A stretch of DNA of 64,000 bases from Kitasatospora herbaricolor (GTDB lineage: Bacteria > Actinomycetota > Actinomycetes > Streptomycetales > Streptomycetaceae), in the NCBI RefSeq assembly GCF_030813695.1, contig NZ_JAUSVA010000002.1, positions 4,154,001-4,218,000 of the forward strand. Reading direction: 5' to 3'. The notes below the pieces were generated by a model. It saw only the letters and a list, made by a program, of their open reading frames with translations, was not told the DNA's origin and made no database searches. A program made the translations under genes and the position numbers. Numbering within the stretch: position 1 is the first letter of the stretch; each line of letters begins with the position of its first letter. Of this stretch, positions 25,573 to 34,180 are shown piece after piece.

Positions 25573-25726
25573 GCCTCTCGGGCGGCGTGTCACGCTCGCT
25601 CCCATGACAGTTGTCACGCCGATCCGGCAACGGAAGGCACTGCTGGGGCGGGTGGCCGGATCGCCAGACTGGAGGCACGACGCGGGGCGCACCGCCCGGC
25701 GCCAACTCCCGGCGGAGGCAGCCACC

Positions 25727-26461
25727 ATGAGCCAGATCCTGACCAGCACCGGCACCGGCACCGGCACCGCGACCGCCCCCCGCGCCGCGACCGCGACCGC
25801 GAGCACCCGCTCGGCCTACGCACCCCTGGCGATCGACGTGCTGGCCCCGCTCGGCGGCTACTTCCTGCTGCACTCCGCGCTGGGTCTCAGCCAGGTCGCG
25901 GCCCTCGGCCTGGCCAGCGTGATCCCCGCCGCCCGGACGGTCCTCGGTCTGCTGCGCGAACGCCGGCTCAACACCTGGGCCGCCCTGATGCTCACGGTGA
26001 ACCTGCTCGGCCTGGTGCTGGCGGGCGTCACCGGCGACGCCCGCCTGATGATCGCCAAGGACGGCCTGCTCAGCGGGGCCGTCGGCCTGGCGGTGCTGGC
26101 CTCGTCGGCCGCCGGGCGGCCGCTGATGTCCGGCGTGCTGATGCCCTTCCTGACCAAGGGCGACCGGCTCCGCACGGCCGCCTGGGAGCGGCTCGCCGAC
26201 GGCCGGGCGGCCGGCTCGCGGGCCTTCCGCCGGCAGGAGCGCGCCTTCTCCGCGATCTGGGGCCTGGCCCTGTCCGGCGAGTGCGCGGCCCGGGTGACCG
26301 GCGCCTTCACCCTGCCGGTGAGCACCATGGCCTGGCTGTCGACGGTCTTCCTGGTGGCCGCGATGATGGTCGCCGCCGTGCTCGGCCGGGCCGCCGCCGA
26401 CCCGATGGAGAAGCTCGTCCGGGCCGAGGCCGCCGCCCTCCCCGCGCCCGCCGCCGCCTGA
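25727..26461 (+). CDS. VC0807-like membrane protein
   Basis: The 244-aa protein has a Thr/Gly/Ala-rich N-terminus encoded by a short GGCACC repeat, then about six hydrophobic segments (LAPLGGYFLLHSALGLSQVA, WAALMLTVNLLGLVLAGVTG, LLSGAVGLAVLASSAAG, STMAWLSTVFLVAAMMVAAV). The pattern matches the VC0807 family of membrane proteins, whose function is unknown. The ATG at 25727 has GGAGG upstream. Confidence 0.75.
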   Translation: MSQILTSTGTGTGTATAPRAATATASTRSAYAPLAIDVLAPLGGYFLLHSALGLSQVAALGLASVIPAARTVLGLLRERRLNTWAALMLTVNLLGLVLAGVTGDARLMIAKDGLLSGAVGLAVLASSAAGRPLMSGVLMPFLTKGDRLRTAAWERLADGRAAGSRAFRRQERAFSAIWGLALSGECAARVTGAFTLPVSTMAWLSTVFLVAAMMVAAVLGRAAADPMEKLVRAEAAALPAPAAA

Positions 26462-26607
26462 CCCGGCGACCTGCCCGGGCCGCCGCCCCCGAGCCCGGCG
26501 GCGGACCTGACGCGGCATCGGGCGAAGAGCCCGCCCCGGAACCACCGGGCCGCCCCAGGAGTCACAACACAGGGGGCGACCGCCTCCACCGGACACGGGG
26601 GGAACCG

Positions 26608-27360
26608 ATGACAGACACCGGCGCACAGGCCGAGAGGCGCACCCTGACCTGGGACGGATGCCTCAACGTACGGGATCTGGGCGGCCTGCCGACCACCGCC
26701 GGGGGCCGCACCCGCCACCGCGCCGTCGTCCGGGCCGACAACCTCGACCGGCTCACCGCCGAGGGCTGGGAGGCCCTGCGCGCCCACGGCGTCCGCACCG
26801 TGATCGACCTGCGCAACGCCGACGAGTACAAGCCGCTGCTGCCGCTGCCCGCCGACCTCGACCTGGTCCGGATACCGCTCGACGAACTGGCCGGCGCCTC
26901 CTGGTGGCAGCGCTGGGGCGAACTCGACGGCACCCCGCTCGCGCTGCGCCCCTACCTCGACGAGTGCCCCGGCGCGATCGCCGAGATCGTCGCGGCCGTC
27001 GCCCGGGCCCGGCCCGGCGGGGTGGTCGTGCACTGCGGGGCGGGCCGTGACCGCACCGGCCTGGCCACCCTGCTGCTGCTCACCCTGGCGGGCGTCGAGC
27101 CCGCCGCGATCGTCGCCGACTACCTGCTCAGCGGCCCCAACCTGCGCCCTCTCTGGGCCATGCTCGGACGCCCCGACGAGGAAGCGCTGATCGCCGCCGC
27201 CCTGGAACGGGCCGGCACCACCGCCGACGACGCCCTGCTCGCCGCCCTGGACGGCTTCGACCCGCAGGCCCGGCTGCTCGCCGCCGGACTCGGCCCCGCC
27301 GACCTGGCCGCCGCCCGCGCCCGGCTGCTCGAAGCGCCGGCTGCGATGATCCACCCGTGA
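26608..27360 (+). CDS. tyrosine-protein phosphatase
   Basis: The 250-aa protein belongs to the DSP/PTPLP-like phosphatases found in actinobacteria (NVRDLGGLPTTAGG, VVRADNLDRLTAEGW, TVIDLRNADE). The catalytic CX5R loop is VVHCGAGRDRTGL, near residues 143-155, with Cys and Arg both present. It should dephosphorylate phosphotyrosine or related phosphoesters in the cytoplasm. Its stop overlaps the GTG of the GNAT gene, so the two are co-translated. Confidence 0.92.
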   Translation: MTDTGAQAERRTLTWDGCLNVRDLGGLPTTAGGRTRHRAVVRADNLDRLTAEGWEALRAHGVRTVIDLRNADEYKPLLPLPADLDLVRIPLDELAGASWWQRWGELDGTPLALRPYLDECPGAIAEIVAAVARARPGGVVVHCGAGRDRTGLATLLLLTLAGVEPAAIVADYLLSGPNLRPLWAMLGRPDEEALIAAALERAGTTADDALLAALDGFDPQARLLAAGLGPADLAAARARLLEAPAAMIHP

Positions 27361-27803
27361 TCTTCCGTGACGCCGTCCGCCAGGACCTCCCCGCCATCAT
27401 CGCCCTGCTCACCGACGAGGAGCGGGTCACCGACCCCGCCGGCGTCCGGGTGGACGAGGCGTACAGCCGGGCCTTCGAGGCGGTGGACGGCGACGCCCGC
27501 AACGAGATGCTCGTCCTGGACGAGGGCGACGGCACCGTCCTGGGGTACCTGCAGCTCACCTACATCCCCGGCCTCGGCCGGCACGGCGAGGAGCGGGCCC
27601 TGCTGGAGGGCGTCCGGGTCCGGGCCGACCGGCGCGGCGACGGGCTGGGCCGCCGGCTGATCGGCGAGGCCGTCGAGCGGGCCCGGCGGCGCGGCTGCAC
27701 GCTCGTCCAGCTGACCAGCGACAAACGCCGCGCCGGGGCCCACGCCTTCTACGCCTCGCTCGGCTTCGCCCGTAGCCACGACGGGTTCAAGCTGAACCTC
27801 TGA
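27357..27803 (+). CDS. GNAT family N-acetyltransferase
   Basis: The 148-aa protein has the acetyl-CoA-binding motif A, LEGVRVRADRRGDGLGRRLI (R/QxxGxG/A as RRGDGLG), and the C-terminal motif AHAFYASLGFARSHDGFKLNL. The GTG overlaps the preceding TGA. The acceptor substrate is unknown. Confidence 0.92.
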   Translation: MIFRDAVRQDLPAIIALLTDEERVTDPAGVRVDEAYSRAFEAVDGDARNEMLVLDEGDGTVLGYLQLTYIPGLGRHGEERALLEGVRVRADRRGDGLGRRLIGEAVERARRRGCTLVQLTSDKRRAGAHAFYASLGFARSHDGFKLNL

Positions 27804-27852
27804 CCGCAGGTCCGCACGTCACGGGGGCGCCGGGCCGCCGGGATCCGGGGCG

Positions 27853-28983
27853 TCACCGGCGGCGGCCACCGCCCAGGCGCTCACGGATCGCCCGCATGGT
27901 GGCACGTAGCTCGTCCCACCCGGGCGTTCCTGGGCGGACGACCTCCCCCGCCGGCCACCCGGCGCCGGGCGCGGCCGGTCCGGCCGGCTCGGGGGGCGGT
28001 GCGGCGCAGGCCGGTGCGGCGGGAACGCCCGCCGGCGGCCGGTCGCGATGCTGCGGTCCACCGGTGTGCTCCAGGTCGTCGGGGCCGGCAGGCCCGGCGG
28101 TCCTCGGTCCGGCCGGGAGGGGCTCGGCCGGGGCGGGGCCGGCCGCTGCGGCCGCTCCCCCCACGCTCAACAACGCCCGCACGCGCGGAGTGGTTACGGG
28201 CCGGGAAAGACCAGCCGTCGTCCTGTCCTGGTAGTCGGCTTCCTGGTCGGGCCCGCACGTGCGGACCTGTGAGCCGGTACGTGCGGACCTGCCCGAACCA
28301 GCACGTGCGGAGCTGTTTCTCCCGGCGCCCTCGCCGGGCAGGCCCGCACGTGCGGACTTACGGGGCGGGCACCCGGGCACGGGGCCGGGGCGGGCGTCGT
28401 GTGCGGAGTTGTCGACGGTCGCGGCACGGGACGCGGGCACGGCACCGGCGGCAGGCACGGCAGCGGGAGCAGGCACGGCACCGGCAGCGGGCACGGCGGG
28501 CACGGCCTCGCTCGTCCCCGCGGGGCCTCCGGCCGCCACCGCGGGCCGGTCGGCCGTCCGGCGGGCGGCCTGCCGGACCCTGCGGCGGTCCTGCCGGAGG
28601 ACGGCCAGGGCCGCCTCCCAGCGGGGGACCCCGCCGATCGGCAGCACGCAGGCGTAGCCCCGCACCCGGGCGCCGGAGGGCCCGAAGGCGAGGGTCATCA
28701 GCCCGGCCTCGGCGGCGGCCCGGTAGAACCGGGGGATGGAGTCCTTGGACGTCCGGCAGGACTTGGCGAACCACTCGTTCGAGGGAGCCCGGTGGAGGTT
28801 GGTCCCGTCGGCGTCGGCCTTCTGGGCGGCGTGCATCAGGAAGAGCGCGAACGCCGATCCGAAGGACTTCCAGGCCCCGCCGGTGGGGATCTGCTGCATC
28901 CACTGGCCGAGCCTGGTGCGGAACTCGTTGGCGGGGGCCGTCCAGGCGGCGGGGCGGGCTGCGGCGGTGTCGCTGAGGTTCAT
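27853..28983 (-). CDS. putative DNA-binding/replication-initiator-like protein with internal palindrome array
   Basis: The 376-aa protein has a folded N-terminal part of about 130 residues (FRTRLGQWMQQIPTGGAWKS, RAPSNEWFAKSCRTSKDSIP, RFYRAAAEAGLMTLAFG) that reads like a winged helix-turn-helix. The rest is low-complexity Ala/Pro/Gly/Arg. Four copies of ACGTGCGGA, two within perfect 12-bp palindromes, lie in the coding sequence at 28257-28356. Such iterons inside an initiator-like gene are reminiscent of plasmid rep genes, but no integrase, transfer gene or attachment site is nearby. No specific family was recognised. Confidence 0.6.
   Translation of the reverse strand: MNLSDTAAARPAAWTAPANEFRTRLGQWMQQIPTGGAWKSFGSAFALFLMHAAQKADADGTNLHRAPSNEWFAKSCRTSKDSIPRFYRAAAEAGLMTLAFGPSGARVRGYACVLPIGGVPRWEAALAVLRQDRRRVRQAARRTADRPAVAAGGPAGTSEAVPAVPAAGAVPAPAAVPAAGAVPASRAATVDNSAHDARPGPVPGCPPRKSARAGLPGEGAGRNSSARAGSGRSARTGSQVRTCGPDQEADYQDRTTAGLSRPVTTPRVRALLSVGGAAAAAGPAPAEPLPAGPRTAGPAGPDDLEHTGGPQHRDRPPAGVPAAPACAAPPPEPAGPAAPGAGWPAGEVVRPGTPGWDELRATMRAIRERLGGGRRR
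28254..28356. repeat. iteron-like array of CCGCACGTGCGG palindromes
   Basis: ACGTGCGGA occurs at 28257-28265, 28279-28287, 28303-28311 and 28348-28356. The first and last are within the perfect palindrome CCGCACGTGCGG. Degenerate copies are at 28177-28189 and near 28396-28407. Three copies share one reading frame and the fourth does not, so conservation is at the DNA level. Confidence 0.75.
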
Positions 28984-29153
28984 GGCTTCTCCCGAGGGCG
29001 CCGCGCCCCCGCCGACGCGCCGAGGGCTCCGCGCGCCGCTCGGCGTGCGTACACTCTGGGGATCGGGCTCGGCCGGCGTCGGCCACTCGATGTGTGCGGC
29101 CGCCTGGTGATCTTTCCGCCAAGAAAAATGTGGCCAGGCAGTCGTAACGGTCT

Positions 29154-29182
29154 GATCCCCCGGATGCTACATCCGGGGGATC
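29154..29182. terminator. 12-bp inverted repeat, terminator or operator
   Basis: GATCCCCCGGAT (29154-29165) and ATCCGGGGGATC (29171-29182) are perfect complements around GCTAC. The hairpin lies about 95 bp beyond the stop of the leftward NUDIX gene and 170 bp upstream of the leftward iteron gene. It could terminate the first or regulate the second. Confidence 0.6.
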
Positions 29183-29277
29183 ATCCATTTCATCTGCACA
29201 CCAAGGGATATGACAGGACGTCAGTTCGACGCGCCGCCCCTCGCCGGCAACGCCGGTGACACCGCCGAACGGCCTGC

Positions 29278-29769
29278 TCAGAAGCCGGAGACCGGGCTGG
29301 TGACCATCCGCACCCGCCCGTCCGCACGCGCCTCCAGCCCGGCCGCCAGTCGCAACGAGCGCGCCGGGCCGAGCAGTTGGAGCGCCTCCTCGACCGGGGC
29401 CCAGCGGTAGCTGTCCAGCTCCCCGGCCGGGAGGGTCACCGGGGTGTCGCCCGCGATGCTGCCGAGGTCGAAGAGGAAGTGGATCGCGGGGTGCGCCAGC
29501 TCGGCGGACGGGTGCGTCCAGGCCACCACCAGCAGGTCGCCGGCCTCCCGGACGATCCCGGTCTCCTCCTCCAACTCCCTTGCTGCGCAGGCGTCCGGGC
29601 CCTCGCCGAGGTCGATGGTGCCGCCCGGGAACTGCCAGTGCTGGCGGTAGCCGGCCTTGACGATCAGCACCCGCCCCTCCTCGTCCCGGAGCAGGCATCC
29701 GGCGGCCGCGTACGCGCGCGGCAGCGAAGCGAGCCATTCCTCACGGGACTTCAGCGGGCCGTCCGACAT
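29278..29769 (-). CDS. NUDIX hydrolase
   Basis: The 163-aa protein contains a full NUDIX box (GX5EX7REUXEEXGU) as GTIDLGEGPDACAARELEEE followed by TGIV, near residues 52-75. NUDIX enzymes hydrolyse nucleoside diphosphates linked to another group. The ATG at 29769 has AAGGAGTCACC immediately upstream; a longer open frame was rejected on that basis. Confidence 0.92.
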   Translation of the reverse strand: MSDGPLKSREEWLASLPRAYAAAGCLLRDEEGRVLIVKAGYRQHWQFPGGTIDLGEGPDACAARELEEETGIVREAGDLLVVAWTHPSAELAHPAIHFLFDLGSIAGDTPVTLPAGELDSYRWAPVEEALQLLGPARSLRLAAGLEARADGRVRMVTSPVSGF

Positions 29770-29893
29770 GGTGACTCCTTCTGGAGTGCGCGACCGGCGG
29801 ACCGGCGCGGATCGAGAATGTGCGCCCCCACTGTGCCACGGTCCGCCGGGGCGGGACCGGACGCGAACCACCGGCCGCGACCCCACCCGTTCA

Positions 29894-29965
29894 GCCTCCT
29901 CGGCCGCCCCAGTCTCCTCAGCCCCCTCGGCCCCCTCGGCCCCCTCGGCCCCCTCGGCCTCCTCA
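29894..29965. repeat. 9-bp tandem repeat, about 8 copies
   Basis: The unit GCCCCCTCG occurs four times exactly (29921-29956), flanked by degenerate copies (GCCTCCTCG, GTCTCCTCA, GCCTCCTCA). The last copy runs into the stop codon of the serine hydrolase. Confidence 0.8.
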
Positions 29966-31192
29966 GTAGGCCTGCCCCGAGCCGAAGGCCGTCGTCACCA
30001 CGGCCCACACGTGCGGGAACTCCTCGCCGTTCAGGCCGGTCGGGTTGAACGAGTAGACGACGTGGCGGCTCAGGTCACGGGTGGCGAACAGGCCGCCGGT
30101 GTAGCCCGGACGGCTGCCGGTCTTGCCCCAGACGACCGTGCCGTCGGGCAGCGTGACGCTCATCAGGCCCATGCTGAAGCACGCCCGTCCGGCGGTCGGG
30201 CCGATCTCGCAGTTCTTGTTCCGGACGTTGGGAACGTCGGGCACCGTGAACAGCTCGGCCTGCTGGGCGGGCGGCAGCAGCCGGCCGCGGAAGAGCGCGG
30301 TCATGAACCGCTCCAGGTCCGGGGCGGAGGAGATCATGCCGCCCTCGGCCCACGGCCAGGGGCTCTGCTCGGTGACGTCCACCCGGACCCCCGGGCCGCC
30401 CGCCCCGCCGGGGCCGGGCACCGTCAGGTAGCCGTGCGCCGAGGGGCCGGGCAGCGAGGTGTCGCCGGCGGCGGGCAGGTAGGTGTCGCGCAGGCCCAGC
30501 GGCCGGGCGATCCGGGTCTGCACCTCCTGGGCGAAGGTACGGCCGGTCACCTTCTCGACGACCATCCCGGCGACGAAGGTGTTGATCCCGTTGTACTGCT
30601 GGGCGCTGCCGGGCGCGAAGCTCATCGGGCCGGCGAGCGCGGCGGTGACCACCTCGGACGGCGTCCAGGAGTCGGTGCGGTGGTCGGCGAACCAGCCGGC
30701 GCTGCCGTCGCCCGAGGTGAGGCCGGAGCCGCCGGGCAGTCCGCTGGTGTGGTCGAGCAGTTGGCCGACGGTGACGGCCGGACGGTCCGCGGGCAGCAGG
30801 CCCGGGAGGTAGCGCTGGACGGGCGCGTCCAAGGCGAGCCGGCGCTCGGCCGCGAGTTGCAGGACCACGGTGGCGGTGAAGACCTTCGAGATGCTGCCGA
30901 TCCGGAACCGGCCGTCCGGATCCACCCCGTCGCCCGCCGTGCCGGACCACTGCCCGCCGCGGCCGCCGGCCCGGACGAGCGCGCCGGTGATCCCCTCGTC
31001 GGGGAGGTCGGCGATGGTCCGGGCGAGCGCGCCCCGGTCCGGCCGGGCCGGCGGGGCGGTGGCGGCGGACGGGCCGGTGGCGGCGGGCCCGGCCGCGAGC
31101 GCGGGCGTCCCGGCGCCGGCCGCGACGGCGGCGACCAGGGTGGCGGCGGCCGCCAGGGTGGTCCAACGGGTGCGGTGCGCGGACGAGTTCAC
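29963..31192 (-). CDS. secreted serine hydrolase (beta-lactamase/DD-peptidase fold)
   Basis: The 409-aa protein has an N-terminal signal peptide (TLAAAATLVAAVAAGAGTPA, cleavage near ALA) and a class C beta-lactamase/penicillin-binding fold: the SxxK nucleophile motif in RIGSISKVFTATV near residue 98, QYNGIN as the YxN element, and WGKTGSRPGYTGG as the KTG element. It probably acts outside the membrane as a D-Ala-D-Ala carboxypeptidase or esterase. Two Cys (CEIGPTAGRAC) in the exported domain may pair. YNG rather than YSN is the only motif deviation. Confidence 0.9.
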   Translation of the reverse strand: MNSSAHRTRWTTLAAAATLVAAVAAGAGTPALAAGPAATGPSAATAPPARPDRGALARTIADLPDEGITGALVRAGGRGGQWSGTAGDGVDPDGRFRIGSISKVFTATVVLQLAAERRLALDAPVQRYLPGLLPADRPAVTVGQLLDHTSGLPGGSGLTSGDGSAGWFADHRTDSWTPSEVVTAALAGPMSFAPGSAQQYNGINTFVAGMVVEKVTGRTFAQEVQTRIARPLGLRDTYLPAAGDTSLPGPSAHGYLTVPGPGGAGGPGVRVDVTEQSPWPWAEGGMISSAPDLERFMTALFRGRLLPPAQQAELFTVPDVPNVRNKNCEIGPTAGRACFSMGLMSVTLPDGTVVWGKTGSRPGYTGGLFATRDLSRHVVYSFNPTGLNGEEFPHVWAVVTTAFGSGQAY

Positions 31193-31334
31193 GGGAGTCG
31201 CTCCAGGCGGTCGGCGGCGGGGTGGTGCTTCCGTCGAGCAGCCTGCCGGAACCGCGCGGCCGGGCCATCCGGGACGGGCCCCGAGCCGCCCCTGATCCCG
31301 CCGGGGGATTCCCCCGAGCCGCGGCCGAGCACGC

Positions 31335-31386
31335 GTCAGGGGCGGGAGCGCGGCCGGCGGACGGCCGGCGGCTCCCGCCCCCTGAC
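31335..31386 (-). terminator. hairpin terminator of the small His-rich gene
   Basis: GTCAGGGGCGGGAGC (31335-31349) pairs with GCTCCCGCCCCCTGAC (31371-31386) with one bulged base, and an inner GGCCGGC/GGCCGGC pair closes the loop. It starts 5 bp after the stop of the leftward gene. Confidence 0.7.
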
Positions 31387-31391
31387 CGGGC

Positions 31392-31667
31392 TCAGTGGGC
31401 GGAGTGCTTCTCCGCGCCGCGGTGGCGGTGGCCCTTCAGCTCGGCGTGCATGGCGGGGGCGGAGTGCATGGCCGTCGACGTGCCCTCCCGGCCGCCGTGG
31501 CGGAACGTGCTGTCCCCGAAGTGCATGCCGGGTGCCCCGGTCGGCGGCGCGTTGGTGAGCGGCGGCGGCCCGAGCGGCCGTGGCGTCGCCGCCATCCCGC
31601 GGCGTTCCAGCAGTTCCTGGGTGCCGCGCTGGAGCTTGCTCATCCGGGCCGACGATTGCTTGGTCAT
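31392..31667 (-). CDS. small His-rich hypothetical protein
   Basis: The 91-aa protein starts MTKQSSARMSKLQRGTQELL. It has a basic helical N-terminus, a Pro-rich middle (PRPLGPPPLTNAPPTGAPGM) and a His/Met-rich C-terminus (MHSAPAMHAELKGHRHRGAE). The ATG has AAGGGAG upstream. His and Met clusters could bind metal, but this is only a suggestion. It is followed by its own terminator. Confidence 0.6.
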   Translation of the reverse strand: MTKQSSARMSKLQRGTQELLERRGMAATPRPLGPPPLTNAPPTGAPGMHFGDSTFRHGGREGTSTAMHSAPAMHAELKGHRHRGAEKHSAH

Positions 31668-31927
31668 CGTTGTTCTCCCTTCGGCGGCGCTCGCGCCGCA
31701 CCTGCGGGGCAAGGGAGCCGCACGGGATGTTATGTCCGGATTTCATCCGATGTACACATTTTCCCGGGTGGGTGTCCGGCCCGGGCGGCACAGCTCGGGA
31801 TGCCCCGCCAGGCACCCGAACCGGCCCCTCGGCCACCCGGTCGAAGGCTCGGCCGGCACCCGCCCGCGCGGTACCGGCGGCCGGCCGGGGCAGGTCGCTC
31901 AGGAGTGCGCCGATCGCCGCACGGCGC

Positions 31928-32194
31928 TCAGCCCATCGCCTCGTGGACGTAGCACCAGCGCCATTCCTCGCCCGGCTCGTACGAGCGGATCACCGGGTGG
32001 GAGCTGTTGTGGAAGTGGGCGCTGGCGTGCCGCTGCGGCGAGTTGTCGCAGCAGCCGATGTGCCCGCAGTCCAGGCAGAGCCGCAGGTGCACCCAGTCCC
32101 GGCTGCCCGCGGCGAGGCAGTCGGCGCATCCGTCGGTCGGGGGCGACGGCGCGATGTCCGCCGGGGCCGCCGCAAGGTCTTCGCACGCGCTCAT
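31928..32194 (-). CDS. UBP-type zinc finger protein
   Basis: The 88-aa protein is almost entirely a ZnF-UBP domain: CADCLAAGSRDWVHLRLCLDCGHIGCCDN, then H residues in RHASAHFHNSSHPV and the aromatic WRWCYVHEA. The Cys/His spacing matches the zinc-binding fold known in eukaryotic deubiquitinases and in many actinobacterial small proteins, where its role is unknown. Confidence 0.9.
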   Translation of the reverse strand: MSACEDLAAAPADIAPSPPTDGCADCLAAGSRDWVHLRLCLDCGHIGCCDNSPQRHASAHFHNSSHPVIRSYEPGEEWRWCYVHEAMG

Positions 32195-32249
32195 GTAGGC
32201 AGGGTAGTGAGGCCGGGGCCCGGCGGCCGGGAACCGCGCCGGGCCGCGC

Positions 32250-33140
32250 TCAGCCGGGCGGCCCCGCGCCCTCCTCCGCCGCCGCGGCCCGCCCGCGCGG
32301 CGCGGATCCCGCCGGGCCGTCCGCCGTCCAGCTCGCCAGCGCCGCCAGCTTCTGCGCCGTCGGGGAGCCCGCCGGGGTGGTGTAGGTGATCAGCAGCTGG
32401 TCGGCGGCGCCCGCGATCGCGAGCGTCTCGTACCCGAAGCTGAGCGTCCCCGTCAGCGGATGCCGGATCAGCTTGCTGCCGTGGGTCTTCTCCCTGACCT
32501 GGTGGTCGGCCCAGAGCCGGCGGAACTCCTGGCTGCGGACGGAGAGTTCGCCGACCAGCGCGCTGAGGCGGCGGTCCTGCGGGTAGCGGCCGGCGTCCAG
32601 CCGGAGGTAGGCGACGGTCTCGGCGGCGACCGCTTCCCACTGCGGGTAGCAGTCCCGCGCGCCCGGGTCGAGGAAGACGTGCCTGGCGGTGTTGCACTCC
32701 TCCGGGGGCTGGCCGCTGAAGCCGAGCAGCGAGTCGGCGAGCCCGTTCCAGGCCAGCACGTCCATCCGGCGGCCGAGCACGAAGGCGGGCACCGCGTCCA
32801 TCATCTCCAGCAGCAGCCGGACGCCCTCCCTGACCTGCTGGCGGCCCCGGACGGCACGGCCCGCCGCCCGGGCGGGGCGGAGCAGGTCGCGCAGGTGGGC
32901 CTGCTCCACCTCGTCCAGGCGCAGCACCCGGCCCACCGCGTCCAGCACCGCGTCGGAGGCGGAGGTGCCGCGGCCCTGCTCCAGGCGGATGTAGTAGTCC
33001 ACGCTCACCCCGGCCAGCTGCGCGACCTCCTCGCGCCGCAGACCCTGGACGCGCCGGCGCCCGTGCGAGGGGAGACCGACCTCCTCGGGCTGGATCCGGG
33101 CCCGCCTGGACCGCAGGAACTCCCCCACCGTGTTCTCCAT
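32250..33140 (-). CDS. XRE/MmyB-like transcriptional regulator
   Basis: The 296-aa protein has an N-terminal XRE helix-turn-helix (LRREEVAQLAGVSVDYYIRL EQGRG, residues 34-58) and a C-terminal MmyB-type ligand domain (VPAFVLGRRMDVLAWNGLAD SLLG, LDPGARDCYPQWEAVAAETV, GELSVRSQEFRRLWADHQVR). Such regulators are usually encoded next to a short-chain dehydrogenase that they control, and here an SDR gene is divergent with 165 bp between the starts. Confidence 0.92.
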   Translation of the reverse strand: MENTVGEFLRSRRARIQPEEVGLPSHGRRRVQGLRREEVAQLAGVSVDYYIRLEQGRGTSASDAVLDAVGRVLRLDEVEQAHLRDLLRPARAAGRAVRGRQQVREGVRLLLEMMDAVPAFVLGRRMDVLAWNGLADSLLGFSGQPPEECNTARHVFLDPGARDCYPQWEAVAAETVAYLRLDAGRYPQDRRLSALVGELSVRSQEFRRLWADHQVREKTHGSKLIRHPLTGTLSFGYETLAIAGAADQLLITYTTPAGSPTAQKLAALASWTADGPAGSAPRGRAAAAEEGAGPPG

Positions 33141-33305
33141 CAGTCCAGGCTAGCCCGGCCTCACCGGCCCAGCCTGGTACTGGCTTTCCCAGGAAGAGCG
33201 AGGCCTGGGCCGCCGCCCGGCGGGCGCGCAGAGTGGGATCCGCCGGGCCCGGCCCACCGCCGGACCGCACCCCTCGCACGAACGACCTGAGCCAAGGAGA
33301 ACCCC

Positions 33306-34067
33306 ATGAGCTACCCCACCCTCGCCGGACGCACCGCCGTCGTCACCGGCGCCGCCAGCGGGATGGGCGAGGCCACCGCCCGCCTGCTCGCCGCCAACGG
33401 CGCCCGGGTCGCCCTGCTGGCCCGCCGGGCCGACCGGCTGGACGACCTCGCCGCCAAGATCGGCGCGGACGGCGGCCAGGCCCTCGCGGTGACGGTCGAC
33501 GTCACCGACCAGGCCTCGGTGGACGCCGCCGCCGACCGCGTCCGGGCCGCGTACGGCCGGGTCGACCTGGTGGTCAACAACGCCGGCGTGATGCTGCCCA
33601 ACCCGATCGGCCAGGGCCGGCTCGACGAGTGGAGCCGCATGATCGACACCAACCTGACCGGCGCCCTGCGGGTGATCCGGGCCTTCGTCCCCGACCTGAC
33701 CGGCGCCGCCGGGGCCGGCCGCACCGCCGACCTGGTGAACGTCTCCTCGATCGCCTCGCACGTGGTGTTCCCGGACTACGCCGTGTACGCGGCCACCAAG
33801 GCCGGCCTCACCCAGCTCTCCGCGGCCCTGCGCACCGAACTGGGCCCGCGCGACGTCCGGGTCACCACCGTCGAGCCCGGTCTCACCAGCACCGAGCTGG
33901 GCGGGCACATCGACAACCCGGAGCTCGCCGAGCAGCTGGGCGGGATGTTCGCGGCCATCCCCGCGCTCACCTCCGAGGACATCGCCGACCTGATCGGCTA
34001 CACCGTCAGCCGCCGCCGGGAGGTCAACCTGAGCCGGCTGGTCGTCGTCCCCACCCGGCAGGCCTGA
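33306..34067 (+). CDS. short-chain dehydrogenase/reductase
   Basis: The 253-aa classical SDR has the cofactor loop VVTGAASGMGEATA (TGxxxGxG, residues 12-25), NNAGVM, the catalytic Ser in VNVSSIASHV, and YAATK (YxxxK) near residue 159. Arg residues after beta-2 (LLARRADRL) suggest NADP(H). The ATG has AAGGAG 8 bp upstream. It is divergent from the MmyB-like regulator. Substrate is unknown. Confidence 0.93.
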   Translation: MSYPTLAGRTAVVTGAASGMGEATARLLAANGARVALLARRADRLDDLAAKIGADGGQALAVTVDVTDQASVDAAADRVRAAYGRVDLVVNNAGVMLPNPIGQGRLDEWSRMIDTNLTGALRVIRAFVPDLTGAAGAGRTADLVNVSSIASHVVFPDYAVYAATKAGLTQLSAALRTELGPRDVRVTTVEPGLTSTELGGHIDNPELAEQLGGMFAAIPALTSEDIADLIGYTVSRRREVNLSRLVVVPTRQA

Positions 34068-34180
34068 CCGGCGCCCGCCCGGCCCGACCGGCGCCCACCA
34101 GCGCCGACCGGATCCGCCCCGGCCGCCCCCGGACCGGGGCCGCCACTCCCCCCGGGCGGCCCGGCATGGGAGCATGCCGC

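Noticed and set aside
28254..28356. The palindrome array as a CRISPR
   Set aside because: Repeats are 9-12 bp with 13-36 bp between them and lie inside a gene; no cas genes.
29210..29410. A 66-codon + strand frame
   Set aside because: Overlaps the NUDIX gene antisense, with no ribosome site or family resemblance.
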